Origin: Pseudolysinimonas_A sp947085045
GTDB taxonomy: Bacteria > Actinomycetota > Actinomycetes > Actinomycetales > Microbacteriaceae
DNA: 64,000 nt
NCBI GenBank assembly: GCA_947085045.1
Contig: CAMTUU010000006.1
Coordinates: forward strand, 124,001-188,000
Reading direction: 5' to 3'
This document shows, piece by piece, positions 1 through 8,206 of this stretch. The number at the start of each line of letters is the position of its first letter. Within the stretch, counting starts at the first letter, position 1. The translations under genes and the position numbers were made by a program. The notes under the pieces are model-generated. The model was not told the DNA's origin, searched no databases, and was given only the letters and a program-made list of their open reading frames with translations.

Positions 1-42
1 GAGCATCTCGCACCCTCTCTGGCCGCGGTGGTGCCGGCATGA
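1..42 (+). CDS. lipB: C-terminal end of a CDS, probably LipB octanoyltransferase (partial)
   Basis: An open frame enters from the left edge and encodes EHLAPSLAAVVPA before a TGA at 40-42. The stop overlaps the lipA start as ATGA, the usual sign of translational coupling. LipB transfers octanoyl groups from ACP to lipoyl domains and is very often encoded just before lipA. The assignment comes from position only, because too little sequence is present to recognise the family. Confidence 0.5.
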   Translation, partial: EHLAPSLAAVVPA

Positions 43-1037
43 CCGCCACCCAGATCGGGCACGACGGCCGGAAGCTGCTGCGCCTCGAAGTGCGCAACGC
101 CGAGACCCCGATCGAGCGCAAGCCCGACTGGATCAAGACCCGCGCCAAGATGGGGCCGGAATACACCGCGCTGCACAACCTCGTGAAGACCGAGGAGCTG
201 CACACCGTGTGCCAGGAGGCCGGCTGCCCCAACATCTACGAGTGCTGGGAGGACAAGGAGGCGACCTTCCTCATCGGCGGCAGCCAGTGCACCCGGCGCT
301 GCGACTTCTGCCAGATCGACACCGGCAAGCCCGCCGACTACGACCGCGACGAACCGCGCCGGGTCGCCGAGTCCGTCGTGAAGATGGGCCTGCGCTACGC
401 GACGGTGACGGGCGTCGCGCGCGACGACCTCCCCGACGAGGGCGCCTGGTTGCACGCCGAGACGGTGCGCGCCATCCACGCCGCCCATCCGGGGACGGGC
501 GTCGAGATCCTGGCGACCGACTTCTCGGGCAACCCCGACCTGCTGGCGGAGGTGTTCTCCAGCCGTCCCGAAGTCTTCGCGCACAACGTCGAGACGGTCC
601 CGCGCATCTTCAAGCGCATCCGCCCGGCGTTCCGGTACGAGCGCTCCCTCGACGTTCTCAGCCAGGGCCGGGCGGCGGGACTCATCACGAAGTCGAACCT
701 CATCCTCGGGATGGGCGAGACGCGCGAGGAGGTCGGCCAGGCGCTCCGCGATCTGCACGACGCCGGCACCGACATCATCACGATCACCCAGTACCTGCGG
801 CCCACCCCCCGTCATCTGCCGGTGGCGCGCTGGGTGCGCCCGGAGGAGTTCGTCGAGATGAAGGAGGAGGCCGAGGAGATCGGGTTCCTCGGCGTGCTCG
901 CCGGGCCGCTCGTGCGCTCGTCCTACCGGGCCGGCCGGCTCTGGGCGCGCTCGATGATGGCGAAGGGACGCGACATCCCGGTGCACCTGCAGCACCTCGC
1001 GGACGCCGAACTCGGGTTCGCGCAGGCGGTGTCCTGA
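39..1037 (+). CDS. lipA: Lipoyl synthase (radical SAM)
   Basis: LipA inserts two sulfur atoms into octanoyl-lipoyl domains to make lipoate for pyruvate and 2-oxoacid dehydrogenases. The 332-residue protein has the two family cysteine sets: C58, C63, C69 for the auxiliary [4Fe-4S] cluster and C84-x3-C88-x2-C91 for the radical SAM cluster. The C-terminal RSSYRAG segment supplies the serine ligand of the auxiliary cluster. Length is normal for the family. The ATG at 39 overlaps the upstream stop by 4 nt. A pyruvate dehydrogenase E1 that depends on lipoylation partners lies further on at 40261. Confidence 0.97.
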   Translation: MTATQIGHDGRKLLRLEVRNAETPIERKPDWIKTRAKMGPEYTALHNLVKTEELHTVCQEAGCPNIYECWEDKEATFLIGGSQCTRRCDFCQIDTGKPADYDRDEPRRVAESVVKMGLRYATVTGVARDDLPDEGAWLHAETVRAIHAAHPGTGVEILATDFSGNPDLLAEVFSSRPEVFAHNVETVPRIFKRIRPAFRYERSLDVLSQGRAAGLITKSNLILGMGETREEVGQALRDLHDAGTDIITITQYLRPTPRHLPVARWVRPEEFVEMKEEAEEIGFLGVLAGPLVRSSYRAGRLWARSMMAKGRDIPVHLQHLADAELGFAQAVS

Positions 1038-1057
1038 GAACATCTATCGTTGATCCC

Positions 1058-1759
1058 ATGGCACGCCCCACCGCCCCTGAGAAGGAACCCGGCCGTCTGA
1101 AGCAGATGTGGCAGGTGTTCCAGATGACCCGCCGCTACGACGGCACCATCGTTCTGTACCTGCTGCTCGCGTTCCTCGCTCCGATCGGCGCGGGCATCGT
1201 GCTCGCCGCGTTCCTCGGCGGCGGCAACCCGGTGCTCTGGATCCTCTACATCGTCGCGGGCGCTCTCGCCGGCGTGCTCCTCCTGCTGATCGTGCTCAGC
1301 CGGCGCGCCGAGAAGGCGGCCTTCTCGCAGATCGAAGGCCAGGCGGGCGCCGTCGGCGCGGTGCTCAAGGGGTCGCTGCGGCGATCGTGGACGGGCAACG
1401 AGATCCCGATCAACTTCAACAAGACGCAGGATGCCGTGTACCGCGCCGTCGGTCGCGGCGGCGTGGTGCTCATCGGCGAGGGTCCGCGGTCGCGCACCCA
1501 GCCGATGCTCGACAAGGAGCGCGCGAACGTACGCCGCATCCTGCCCGAGGTGCCCGTGCACCTGATCTACGTCGACGCCCGCGACCCGCAGGCCACGAAG
1601 CTGCACCGCATCGTGCCGACGCTGCAGACCTACAAGCGCGCGCTCACCAAGTCCGAGATCCAGGCGGTGTCGAACCGCCTGTCGTCGCTCGGCAAGAACG
1701 GCCTGCCGATTCCCAAGGGCATCGACCCGCAGCGCGTGCGCGCCCCGCGTCCGCGCTAG
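1058..1759 (+). CDS. DUF4191 family membrane protein
   Basis: A 233-residue protein of the actinobacterial DUF4191 family, usually encoded just after lipA. It has a basic N-terminus, two hydrophobic segments (about residues 27-50 and 55-78), then a soluble cytosolic domain. The function is unknown. A TATCGT box at 1045-1050 lies 7 nt before the ATG, suggesting a leaderless transcript beginning at this start and so separate from lipA. No ribosome binding site is evident, which fits. The lipA neighbourhood is a family trait and not evidence of a role in lipoylation. Confidence 0.85.
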   Translation: MARPTAPEKEPGRLKQMWQVFQMTRRYDGTIVLYLLLAFLAPIGAGIVLAAFLGGGNPVLWILYIVAGALAGVLLLLIVLSRRAEKAAFSQIEGQAGAVGAVLKGSLRRSWTGNEIPINFNKTQDAVYRAVGRGGVVLIGEGPRSRTQPMLDKERANVRRILPEVPVHLIYVDARDPQATKLHRIVPTLQTYKRALTKSEIQAVSNRLSSLGKNGLPIPKGIDPQRVRAPRPR

Positions 1760-1775
1760 ATCCGCACCATCCGCG

Positions 1776-2189
1776 CTAGACCCGCACCAGGAGGGTCCCC
1801 GCCAGACGATCGTGCAGCCCGCGCTGGTCGGCATCCATGATCACGGTGGGGATGAACAGCGACACGAGCACCGTGCGCACGAGCGCACGCCACGGCGCAA
1901 GGCGTCCCGGATCCAGCGGCACGACGCGCATGCCCAAGATGAGGTGGCCGAGGCCGCCGTTCACGATCAGCAGCAACAGCAGCTGGATGCCGGCGAACAG
2001 CCCCAGCGTGACGAATCCGTTCGTCTGCCACGGCCCGGTCGCGAAGAATGCGAGCGAGAGCGCGTACGCGAGCGCCCAGTCGATGACGAGGGCGAGGATG
2101 CGGCGGCCGGGTCTCGCGATCGATCGGCGACCCGATTCGGGAAGACCGAGGCGCTCTCCCGGCCAGCGGTTCTCGGCCGGAGTGCTCAC
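1776..2189 (-). CDS. RDD family small membrane protein
   Basis: A 137-residue protein with the RDD signature: Arg and Asp in the first helix (ARPGRRILALVIDWALAYAL) and the late Asp in GLHDRLAGTLLV. About three transmembrane helices follow a short polar N-terminus. RDD proteins are membrane proteins of mostly unknown role, some linked to ion or solute transport. The start is GTG at 2189, with TAGGCT at 2196-2201 exactly 6 nt upstream, so the transcript is probably leaderless. It is divergent from glnA1. The gene commonly sits beside DUF4191 and glnA in actinobacteria. Confidence 0.85.
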   Translation of the reverse strand: MSTPAENRWPGERLGLPESGRRSIARPGRRILALVIDWALAYALSLAFFATGPWQTNGFVTLGLFAGIQLLLLLIVNGGLGHLILGMRVVPLDPGRLAPWRALVRTVLVSLFIPTVIMDADQRGLHDRLAGTLLVRV

Positions 2190-2216
2190 TCCCCCAGCCT
2201 ACGGTTCCGCATCCTC

Positions 2217-2254
2217 GTAACATTCCCGAAACAAACCGGTCACGGTCGGGAAAC
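2217..2254 (+). promoter_or_regulatory. GlnR box upstream of glnA1
   Basis: Four elements are in perfect 11-bp register: GTAAC (2217-2221), GAAAC (2228-2232), GTCAC (2239-2243) and GAAAC (2250-2254), each separated by 6 nt. This is the known GlnR consensus a1-b1-a2-b2 (gTnAC-N6-GaAAC twice) of actinomycetes. It lies 78 bp before the glnA1 ATG and ends 11 bp before a TAGCCT -10 box, where an activator could touch polymerase. GlnR itself is not in the window. Confidence 0.9.
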
Positions 2255-2264
2255 GGCCCTCCCG

Positions 2265-2270
2265 TAGCCT
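2265..2270 (+). promoter_or_regulatory. Probable -10 box of glnA1
   Basis: TAGCCT fits the actinobacterial TANNNT -10 form. No good -35 is visible, as expected for a promoter activated by a regulator bound at 2217-2254. The predicted start of transcription is near 2277, leaving a leader of about 55 nt. Confidence 0.6.
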
Positions 2271-2331
2271 CACGAGCGAGGCTGCACCCCGCAGTCCCGC
2301 CCGTACCACAGGCCCTTACGGAGTAATCCCT

Positions 2332-3768
2332 ATGTCCACCCCTCTGTTCAGCGACTCGTCCGAGGTGCTGAAGTTCATCAAGGACACGGATGTCAAGTTC
2401 CTCGACATCCGATTCACCGACCTTCCCGGCATCCAGCAGCACTTCAACATCCCGGCGTCGACCGTCGACGAGGAGTTCTTCTCGGTCGGCCAGCTCTTCG
2501 ACGGCTCGTCGATCCGTGGCTTCCAGTCGATCCACGAGTCCGACCTGCAGCTCATCCCGGACATCTCGACGGCGTTCGTCGACCCGTTCCGCACGGAGCG
2601 CACGCTCGTCATCATCTTCGACATCTACAACCCGCGCAACGGCGAGATCTACTCGCGTGACCCGCGTCAGGTCGCCAAGAAGGCCGAGAAGTACCTCGCC
2701 TCGACCGGCATCGCCGACACCGCGTTCTTCGCCCCCGAGGCGGAGTTCTTCATCTTCGACGACGTCAAGTTCGAGGTGAAGCAGAACAAGAGCTACTACG
2801 AAGTCGACTCCTCCGAAGCCGCCTGGAACTCGGGCCGCGACGAAGAAGGCGGAAACCTCGCCAACAAGACCCCCTACAAGGGCGGCTACTTCCCCGTCAC
2901 GCCGGTCGACCAGCACGCCGACCTGCGCGACGACATCGTGCTCAAGCTGATCGACGTGGGCCTCGAAGTCGAGCGTTCGCACCACGAGGTCGGCACCGCC
3001 GGTCAGGGTGAGATCAACTACAAGTTCGACACGATGGTGCACGCCGCCGACGACATCCTGAAGTTCAAGTACATCGTCAAGAACACGGCGCTCGAGTGGG
3101 GCAAGGTCGCGACCTTCATGCCGAAGCCGCTGATGGGCGACAACGGCTCGGGCATGCACACCCACCAGTCGCTGTGGAGCGAGGGCAAGCCGCTGTTCTA
3201 CGACGAGAAGGGGTACGGCGGACTGTCGGACCTCGCTCGCTGGTACATCGGCGGCATCCTGAAGCACGCGCCGGCCATGGCCGCCTTCACCAACCCGACG
3301 GTCAACTCGTACCACCGGCTCATCCCCGGCTTCGAGGCGCCGGTCAACCTGGTGTACTCGGCGGGCAACCGCTCGGCCTCGATCCGTATCCCGATCACGG
3401 GTACCAACCCGAAGGCCAAGCGCATCGAGTACCGCGCGCCCGACGCCTCCGGCAACCCGTACCTCGCCTTCGCCGCCCAGCTGATGGCCGGGCTCGACGG
3501 GATCAAGAACAAGATCGAGCCGCACGACCCGGTCGACAAGGACCTCTACGAGCTTCCGCCCGAGGAGGCCAAGGGCATCCCGCAGCTTCCGGGTTCGCTC
3601 GACGAGGCCCTCAAGGCGCTCGAGGCCGACCACGACTTCCTCCTCGAGGGCGGCGTGTTCACGCAGGACCTGATCGACACGTGGATCGACTACAAGCGCG
3701 AGAAGGAGCTCCTCCCCTTCGCGCAGCGTCCGCACCCGTTCGAGTACGAGCTGTACTTCGGGGTCTGA
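2332..3768 (+). CDS. glnA: Glutamine synthetase type I-beta (GlnA1)
   Basis: ATP-dependent synthesis of glutamine from glutamate and ammonia; the main ammonia-assimilating enzyme, acting as a cytosolic dodecamer. The 478-residue protein has the GS N-terminal beta-grasp (about 18-100) and catalytic domain, with the VDQHADLRDD, HHEVGTAGQGEIN and NGSGMHTHQS active-site segments. Tyr406 in KDLYELPPEE is the adenylylation site, marking a GSI-beta enzyme regulated by GlnE, which is encoded at 5260-8160. A GlnR box precedes the gene and a strong hairpin follows. Very confident. Confidence 0.98.
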   Translation: MSTPLFSDSSEVLKFIKDTDVKFLDIRFTDLPGIQQHFNIPASTVDEEFFSVGQLFDGSSIRGFQSIHESDLQLIPDISTAFVDPFRTERTLVIIFDIYNPRNGEIYSRDPRQVAKKAEKYLASTGIADTAFFAPEAEFFIFDDVKFEVKQNKSYYEVDSSEAAWNSGRDEEGGNLANKTPYKGGYFPVTPVDQHADLRDDIVLKLIDVGLEVERSHHEVGTAGQGEINYKFDTMVHAADDILKFKYIVKNTALEWGKVATFMPKPLMGDNGSGMHTHQSLWSEGKPLFYDEKGYGGLSDLARWYIGGILKHAPAMAAFTNPTVNSYHRLIPGFEAPVNLVYSAGNRSASIRIPITGTNPKAKRIEYRAPDASGNPYLAFAAQLMAGLDGIKNKIEPHDPVDKDLYELPPEEAKGIPQLPGSLDEALKALEADHDFLLEGGVFTQDLIDTWIDYKREKELLPFAQRPHPFEYELYFGV

Positions 3769-3786
3769 TCTGCAGCAGTACGCACG

Positions 3787-3814
3787 GGGCCGCGTTCCTT
3801 CGGGAGCGCGGCCC
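3787..3814. terminator. Hairpin terminator between convergent glnA1 and ugd
   Basis: A perfect 8-bp stem (GGGCCGCG / CGCGGCCC) closes a 12-nt loop between two convergent genes. It is followed on the + strand by a short T-containing tract and could serve both directions. Confidence 0.75.
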
Positions 3815-3828
3815 TTCGCGTTGCCGGA

Positions 3829-5184
3829 TCAGGCGAAGATGACGCTGCGCGCGTCGGCGGGTGCCGTGCGACCCAGTGCCTGCACCGTCCACCCCGCGGC
3901 GCGCCAGGCGTCGGCATCCAGGCAGTTGCGGGCATCGATGACGCGCCGGCTGCGCACCATCTCGCCGAGGGCGACGGGTGAGGCGTCGACGAACTCTGGC
4001 CATTCGGTGAGCACCAGCACGATATCCGCTTCCCGCACCGCCTCCGCGGTGGATGCGGCGAACGACAGCGTGGGGAACGTGCGGCGCCCGGTCTCCCCCG
4101 CCGCCGGGTCGAAGACCGACACCTGGGCGCCGCGCAGGTGGAGGGCGGCCGCGACCGAGAGGGCCGGGGAGTCGCGCACGTCGTCGGTGTCGGGCTTGAA
4201 CGCGGCGCCGAGCACGGCGATTCGGGCGTCGAGCACCGAGCCGTCGCAGGCCGCGAGAGCGAGTTCGACGACCCTCTCGCGCTGCCGCATGTTGATCTCG
4301 TCGACCCGGCGCATGAGCGACGCGATCTGCGGAGCGCCCAGCTCGCCGGCGCGATGGGTGAGCGCGCGGATGTCCTTCGGCAGGCAGCCGCCGCCGAACC
4401 CCAGTCCGGCGTTGAGGAACCGCCGCCCGATCCGGGCGTCGTGCCCGAGGGCGTCGGCGAGCACCGTGACGTCGGCGCCGGCGGCCTCGCACAGCTCGGC
4501 GATGGCGTTGATGAACGAGATCTTGGTGGCGAGGAACGCGTTGGCGCTCACCTTCACCAGCTCGGCGGTCGGCAGGTCGCAGGCGACGAACGGGGTGCCG
4601 GTCGCGAGCGGGGTCGCATACAGTTCGCGCAGACGTCCTTCGGCGGACGGTGACGCCCCGCCGATGACGATCCGGTCGGGGCGCAGCGTGTCCTCGACGG
4701 CCCGGCCCTCGCGCAGGAACTCGGGGTTCCACACCAGCTCGGCGTCGAGACCCTCGGGCGTGAGCGCGGCGAGCAGCACGCGCAGCCGCTCTCCCGTGCC
4801 GACCGGCACCGTCGACTTGCCGACGACGAGGCCATCCCGGGTCATCGCGTGGGCGACCCCGGCGACCGCGGCCTCGACGTAGTCGAGGTTCGCCGCCGAC
4901 GAGGAGGACGACTGCGGGGTGCCGACGCAGACGAAGTGGATGTCGGCATCCCCGACTGCGTCCTCGAGCGAGGTGGTGAAGCGCAGGCGGCCCGTGGCGA
5001 GGTGCTTCTGGAGCAGCTCGGACAGGCCGGGCTCGAAGAACGGGACACGCCCCGACGAGAGCATCTCGACCTTCATCGGATCGACGTCCACCCCCGTGAC
5101 ATCGAAGCCGAGTTCGGCCATCGCGGCGGCGTGGGTGGCGCCGAGGTAGCCCGTTCCGATCACACTGACACGCGGGGAGCTCAT
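3829..5184 (-). CDS. ugd: UDP-glucose 6-dehydrogenase
   Basis: Oxidises UDP-glucose to UDP-glucuronate with two NAD+, feeding extracellular or cell-wall glycans. The 451-residue protein starts with a Rossmann motif VSVIGTGYLG, has the GKSTVPVGT segment and WNPEFLREG, and carries the catalytic Cys in GFGGGCLPKD. The ATG at 5184 was chosen because the longer frame (to 5229) adds only an Arg-rich tail before the Rossmann strand. The gene interrupts the glnA1-glnE-glnA2 grouping and has no obvious link to nitrogen metabolism. It could supply a precursor to a glycan synthase such as the one at 37173, but that is speculation. Confidence 0.93.
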   Translation of the reverse strand: MSSPRVSVIGTGYLGATHAAAMAELGFDVTGVDVDPMKVEMLSSGRVPFFEPGLSELLQKHLATGRLRFTTSLEDAVGDADIHFVCVGTPQSSSSSAANLDYVEAAVAGVAHAMTRDGLVVGKSTVPVGTGERLRVLLAALTPEGLDAELVWNPEFLREGRAVEDTLRPDRIVIGGASPSAEGRLRELYATPLATGTPFVACDLPTAELVKVSANAFLATKISFINAIAELCEAAGADVTVLADALGHDARIGRRFLNAGLGFGGGCLPKDIRALTHRAGELGAPQIASLMRRVDEINMRQRERVVELALAACDGSVLDARIAVLGAAFKPDTDDVRDSPALSVAAALHLRGAQVSVFDPAAGETGRRTFPTLSFAASTAEAVREADIVLVLTEWPEFVDASPVALGEMVRSRRVIDARNCLDADAWRAAGWTVQALGRTAPADARSVIFA

Positions 5185-5259
5185 GCGCCCAGTGCAGACC
5201 CCTCGCGTGACGAGGCGCCGACGGGACACGCGAACGACGCGTGAACGGCGGGCGAAGGC

Positions 5260-8160
5260 TCACCCGTCGCCGTAGAACCGCCGCTCGAACACCTGCCGGG
5301 CGAGCCGGGTGGTGCGCAGGTAGTCCTCTTCGAGCCGCGACGCGCTGCCGGGCGGGTACTCGAGCAGCCGGGCAACCCCTTCGAGTTGCTGGCGATCGGT
5401 GGGGAGCACGTCGGCGGTCTTCGCCGTCCACAGCGTCATCGCCGAGCGGGCTCGCGAGGCGATGATCCACGCGGCACGCAGCTTCGCGGCGTCGGCGGCG
5501 GGCACGAGTCCGGCCGAGACCGCGGCGGCGAGGGCATCCAGAGTGGATGTCGTGCGCAACCCCTCGACGGAGGCCCCGTGCTGCAGTTGCAGCAGCTGCA
5601 CGAACCACTCGACGTCGGAGAGCGAGCCGCGCCCGAGCTTCAAATGCCGGGCCGGATCGGCGCCCTGCGGCAGCCGTTCGGCCTCGACGCGGGCCTTGAT
5701 GCGCTTCACCTCCCGCACGTCGGCCGGCGAGATCGCCGGCGGATAACGGATCTCGTCGGCGAGCGACTCGAAGTCGGCCAGCAGGGCCGGATCGCCGACG
5801 GCCCCGCGGGCCCGGAGCAGCGCCTGGGCCTCCCAGGTGAGCGACCAGCGCGCGTAGTACGCCCGGTACGAGTCGAGCGACCGGGCGATCGCGCCGTTCT
5901 TGCCCTCCGGTCGCAGCCCCAGGTCGAGGTCGAGCGGCAGACGCAGATCTTCGGTGAGCCGGGCGACCTCGCGCACGAGGTGCTCGGCACGCCGCTGAGC
6001 CTCCTCGTCCTCGAGTCCGGCGGAACGGTAGACGTACATGACGTCGGCGTCGCTGCCGAACCCGAGCTCCTCGCCGCCGTAGCGGCCCATCGCGATGATC
6101 CCGAACTCGATGCCGTCGCCGTACCGGTGCACGAGGGCGAGCACGCCGGTGAGCAGCGCCCTGTTCACCTCGCTCAGGCCCCTGCCGAGCTGCTCGACCG
6201 AGAGCACCCCGACGATCGCGCCGAGCGCGAGCCGCAGCACCTCCCGCCGGCGGGCGGTGCGCAGGGCGACGGCTGCGGCATCCGGGTCGTCCCAGTGCCG
6301 CGCGACGGTCGCCGCGGTCTCCTCGAGCAGCAGCGCCGCCGGGCGCGGCTCCAGTTCGCCGTCGTTCTCGAGCCAGACGACGCCCTCCGGGATGCGTTCG
6401 AGCAGCACCCCGACGAACTTCGAGCCCGACAGCACCTGGGTGAGCCGATGGCCGGCGCCCGAGGAGTCGCGCAGCAGGCGCAGGAACCAGTACGCCTCAC
6501 CGAGGTCGTCGGAGAGCCGGCGGAAGGCGAGCAGCCCACCATCCGGGTCCGCGCCCTCGGCGAACCACTGCAGCATGACCGGCAGCAGGTTGCGCTGGAT
6601 CTGCGCGCGCCGCGAGACGCCCGAGGTGAGCGCCGCGATGTGGTGCAGAGCACCGCGCGGATCGTGGAAGCCGATCGCCGCGAGCCGGGCCTCGGCCTGC
6701 TCGCTGGTCAGCGCGTAGCCGTCGTCGGGCAGGGCGGCGACCGCGGAGAGCAGTGGACGGTAGAACAGCCGCTCGTGCAGGGTGCGCACCTCGTGCTTGA
6801 CCTTCTGCCAGGCCTCGAGCACCCCGGCGGCCGTCGTCGCCACCCCGGACGCCCGCGCGAGCACGCGCAACCGGCCCTCCTCGCGCGGCATGAGGTGCGT
6901 GCGCCGCATCCGGGAGAGCTGGATGCGGTGCTCCAGCAGGCGCAGGAACCGGTAGTCGCGCGCGAACCCGGCCGCCTCGACCCGGCCGATGTAGCCGTGC
7001 TCGGCCAGCGCCAGCAGCGCGTCGAGGGTCGAACGCTGCCGCACCCCGGGGTCGGCCTGTCCATGCACCAGCTGCAACAGCTGGATCGTGAACTCCACAT
7101 CGCGGAGCCCGCCGGGCCCGAGCTTCAGCTGGATGTCCACCTCGTCGGGCGGGATGTGCGCGGTGACGCGCCCGCGCATGGCCTGCACCGACTCGACGAA
7201 GTTCTCGCGAGCCGCGCTCGACCAGACCAGCGGAGCCACCGCCTCGACGTAGCGTTCCCCCAGGTCCAGATCGCCGGCCAACGGCCGGGCCTTCAGCAGC
7301 GCCTGGAACTCCCACGACGTCGCCCAGCGTTCGTAGTACGCCAGATGCGAGTCGAGCGTGCGCACCAGGGCTCCGTCCTTGCCCTCGGGGCGGAGGTTGG
7401 CATCCACCTCCCACAGCGGCGGCTCGATCGCCAGCTCCGAGATGCCGCGCATCGTCTCGCGGGCGAGCGCCGTGGCGATGTCGACCTCACGGTCGCCCCC
7501 CTCGGTCACGAAGATGACGTCGACGTCGCTGAGGTAGTTGAGCTCCCGCGCGCCCGACTTGCCCATGCCGATGATCGACAGCGGGGTGCGCGCGGCCTCC
7601 TCGGCGGGGAAGCGCGTCGAGCGGCGGGCGAGGGCAAGAGAGGCGTCGAGCGCGGCCCCGGCCAGGTCGGCGAGGCCCGCGGCCACGCGGTCGACGACCG
7701 CGGCACCGTCGGGCTGCTCGAGGTCCCAGGCGGCGAGGCGCACCAGTTCCGAGCGGTAGGCCGTGCGCAGCGCGTTCCAGGCACGTTCGCCCGCCAGCCC
7801 GTCGATCGAGGCGAGCAGCACCGGGCCGACGGTTCCGGCGTCACGGGGACCGGGGACCGGATCGGCGAAAACCGCAAGGCGCTCGGGGTGGCGCTCGAGG
7901 AAGGTCGCCAGGCCCCACGACGCCCCGAGCACGCGGATGAGCCGCTCGGTCGCCGCGGAGTCCTTCAGCAGGACATCCACGGGCTTCGGCGCGATGCCGC
8001 GCAACGCGCCGAGGCAGCGCACCGCCTGGTCGGGATCCGCGGCGACCGCGAACGACGGGATGACCTCCGTCGGGACCGCCGCGAGGGCGTCGTTCGCGGC
8101 ATCGAGGTCGGCGAAGCCGAGCCTCGCCAGTTCGGTCAGCGTCGTCGTCGTCCGCGTCAT
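5260..8160 (-). CDS. glnE: Bifunctional glutamine synthetase adenylyltransferase/deadenylase
   Basis: GlnE adenylylates GlnA1 to lower its activity when glutamine is plentiful and removes AMP by phosphorolysis when nitrogen is scarce. The 966-residue protein has two nucleotidyltransferase domains: the N-terminal one (adenylyl removal) with GMGKSGARELNYLSDVD near residue 200-215, and the C-terminal one (adenylyl transfer) with GRYGGEELGFGSDAD near 690-705. Both keep the paired Asp metal ligands. Regulatory helices link them. It lies 46 bp downstream of glnA2 on the same strand, probably one transcript. Length is typical. Confidence 0.97.
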   Translation of the reverse strand: MTRTTTTLTELARLGFADLDAANDALAAVPTEVIPSFAVAADPDQAVRCLGALRGIAPKPVDVLLKDSAATERLIRVLGASWGLATFLERHPERLAVFADPVPGPRDAGTVGPVLLASIDGLAGERAWNALRTAYRSELVRLAAWDLEQPDGAAVVDRVAAGLADLAGAALDASLALARRSTRFPAEEAARTPLSIIGMGKSGARELNYLSDVDVIFVTEGGDREVDIATALARETMRGISELAIEPPLWEVDANLRPEGKDGALVRTLDSHLAYYERWATSWEFQALLKARPLAGDLDLGERYVEAVAPLVWSSAARENFVESVQAMRGRVTAHIPPDEVDIQLKLGPGGLRDVEFTIQLLQLVHGQADPGVRQRSTLDALLALAEHGYIGRVEAAGFARDYRFLRLLEHRIQLSRMRRTHLMPREEGRLRVLARASGVATTAAGVLEAWQKVKHEVRTLHERLFYRPLLSAVAALPDDGYALTSEQAEARLAAIGFHDPRGALHHIAALTSGVSRRAQIQRNLLPVMLQWFAEGADPDGGLLAFRRLSDDLGEAYWFLRLLRDSSGAGHRLTQVLSGSKFVGVLLERIPEGVVWLENDGELEPRPAALLLEETAATVARHWDDPDAAAVALRTARRREVLRLALGAIVGVLSVEQLGRGLSEVNRALLTGVLALVHRYGDGIEFGIIAMGRYGGEELGFGSDADVMYVYRSAGLEDEEAQRRAEHLVREVARLTEDLRLPLDLDLGLRPEGKNGAIARSLDSYRAYYARWSLTWEAQALLRARGAVGDPALLADFESLADEIRYPPAISPADVREVKRIKARVEAERLPQGADPARHLKLGRGSLSDVEWFVQLLQLQHGASVEGLRTTSTLDALAAAVSAGLVPAADAAKLRAAWIIASRARSAMTLWTAKTADVLPTDRQQLEGVARLLEYPPGSASRLEEDYLRTTRLARQVFERRFYGDG

Positions 8161-8206
8161 GAGAAATCGCTTCCCCCGGAAGCCGTGTTCCTGCCGGAGC
8201 AGTGGA

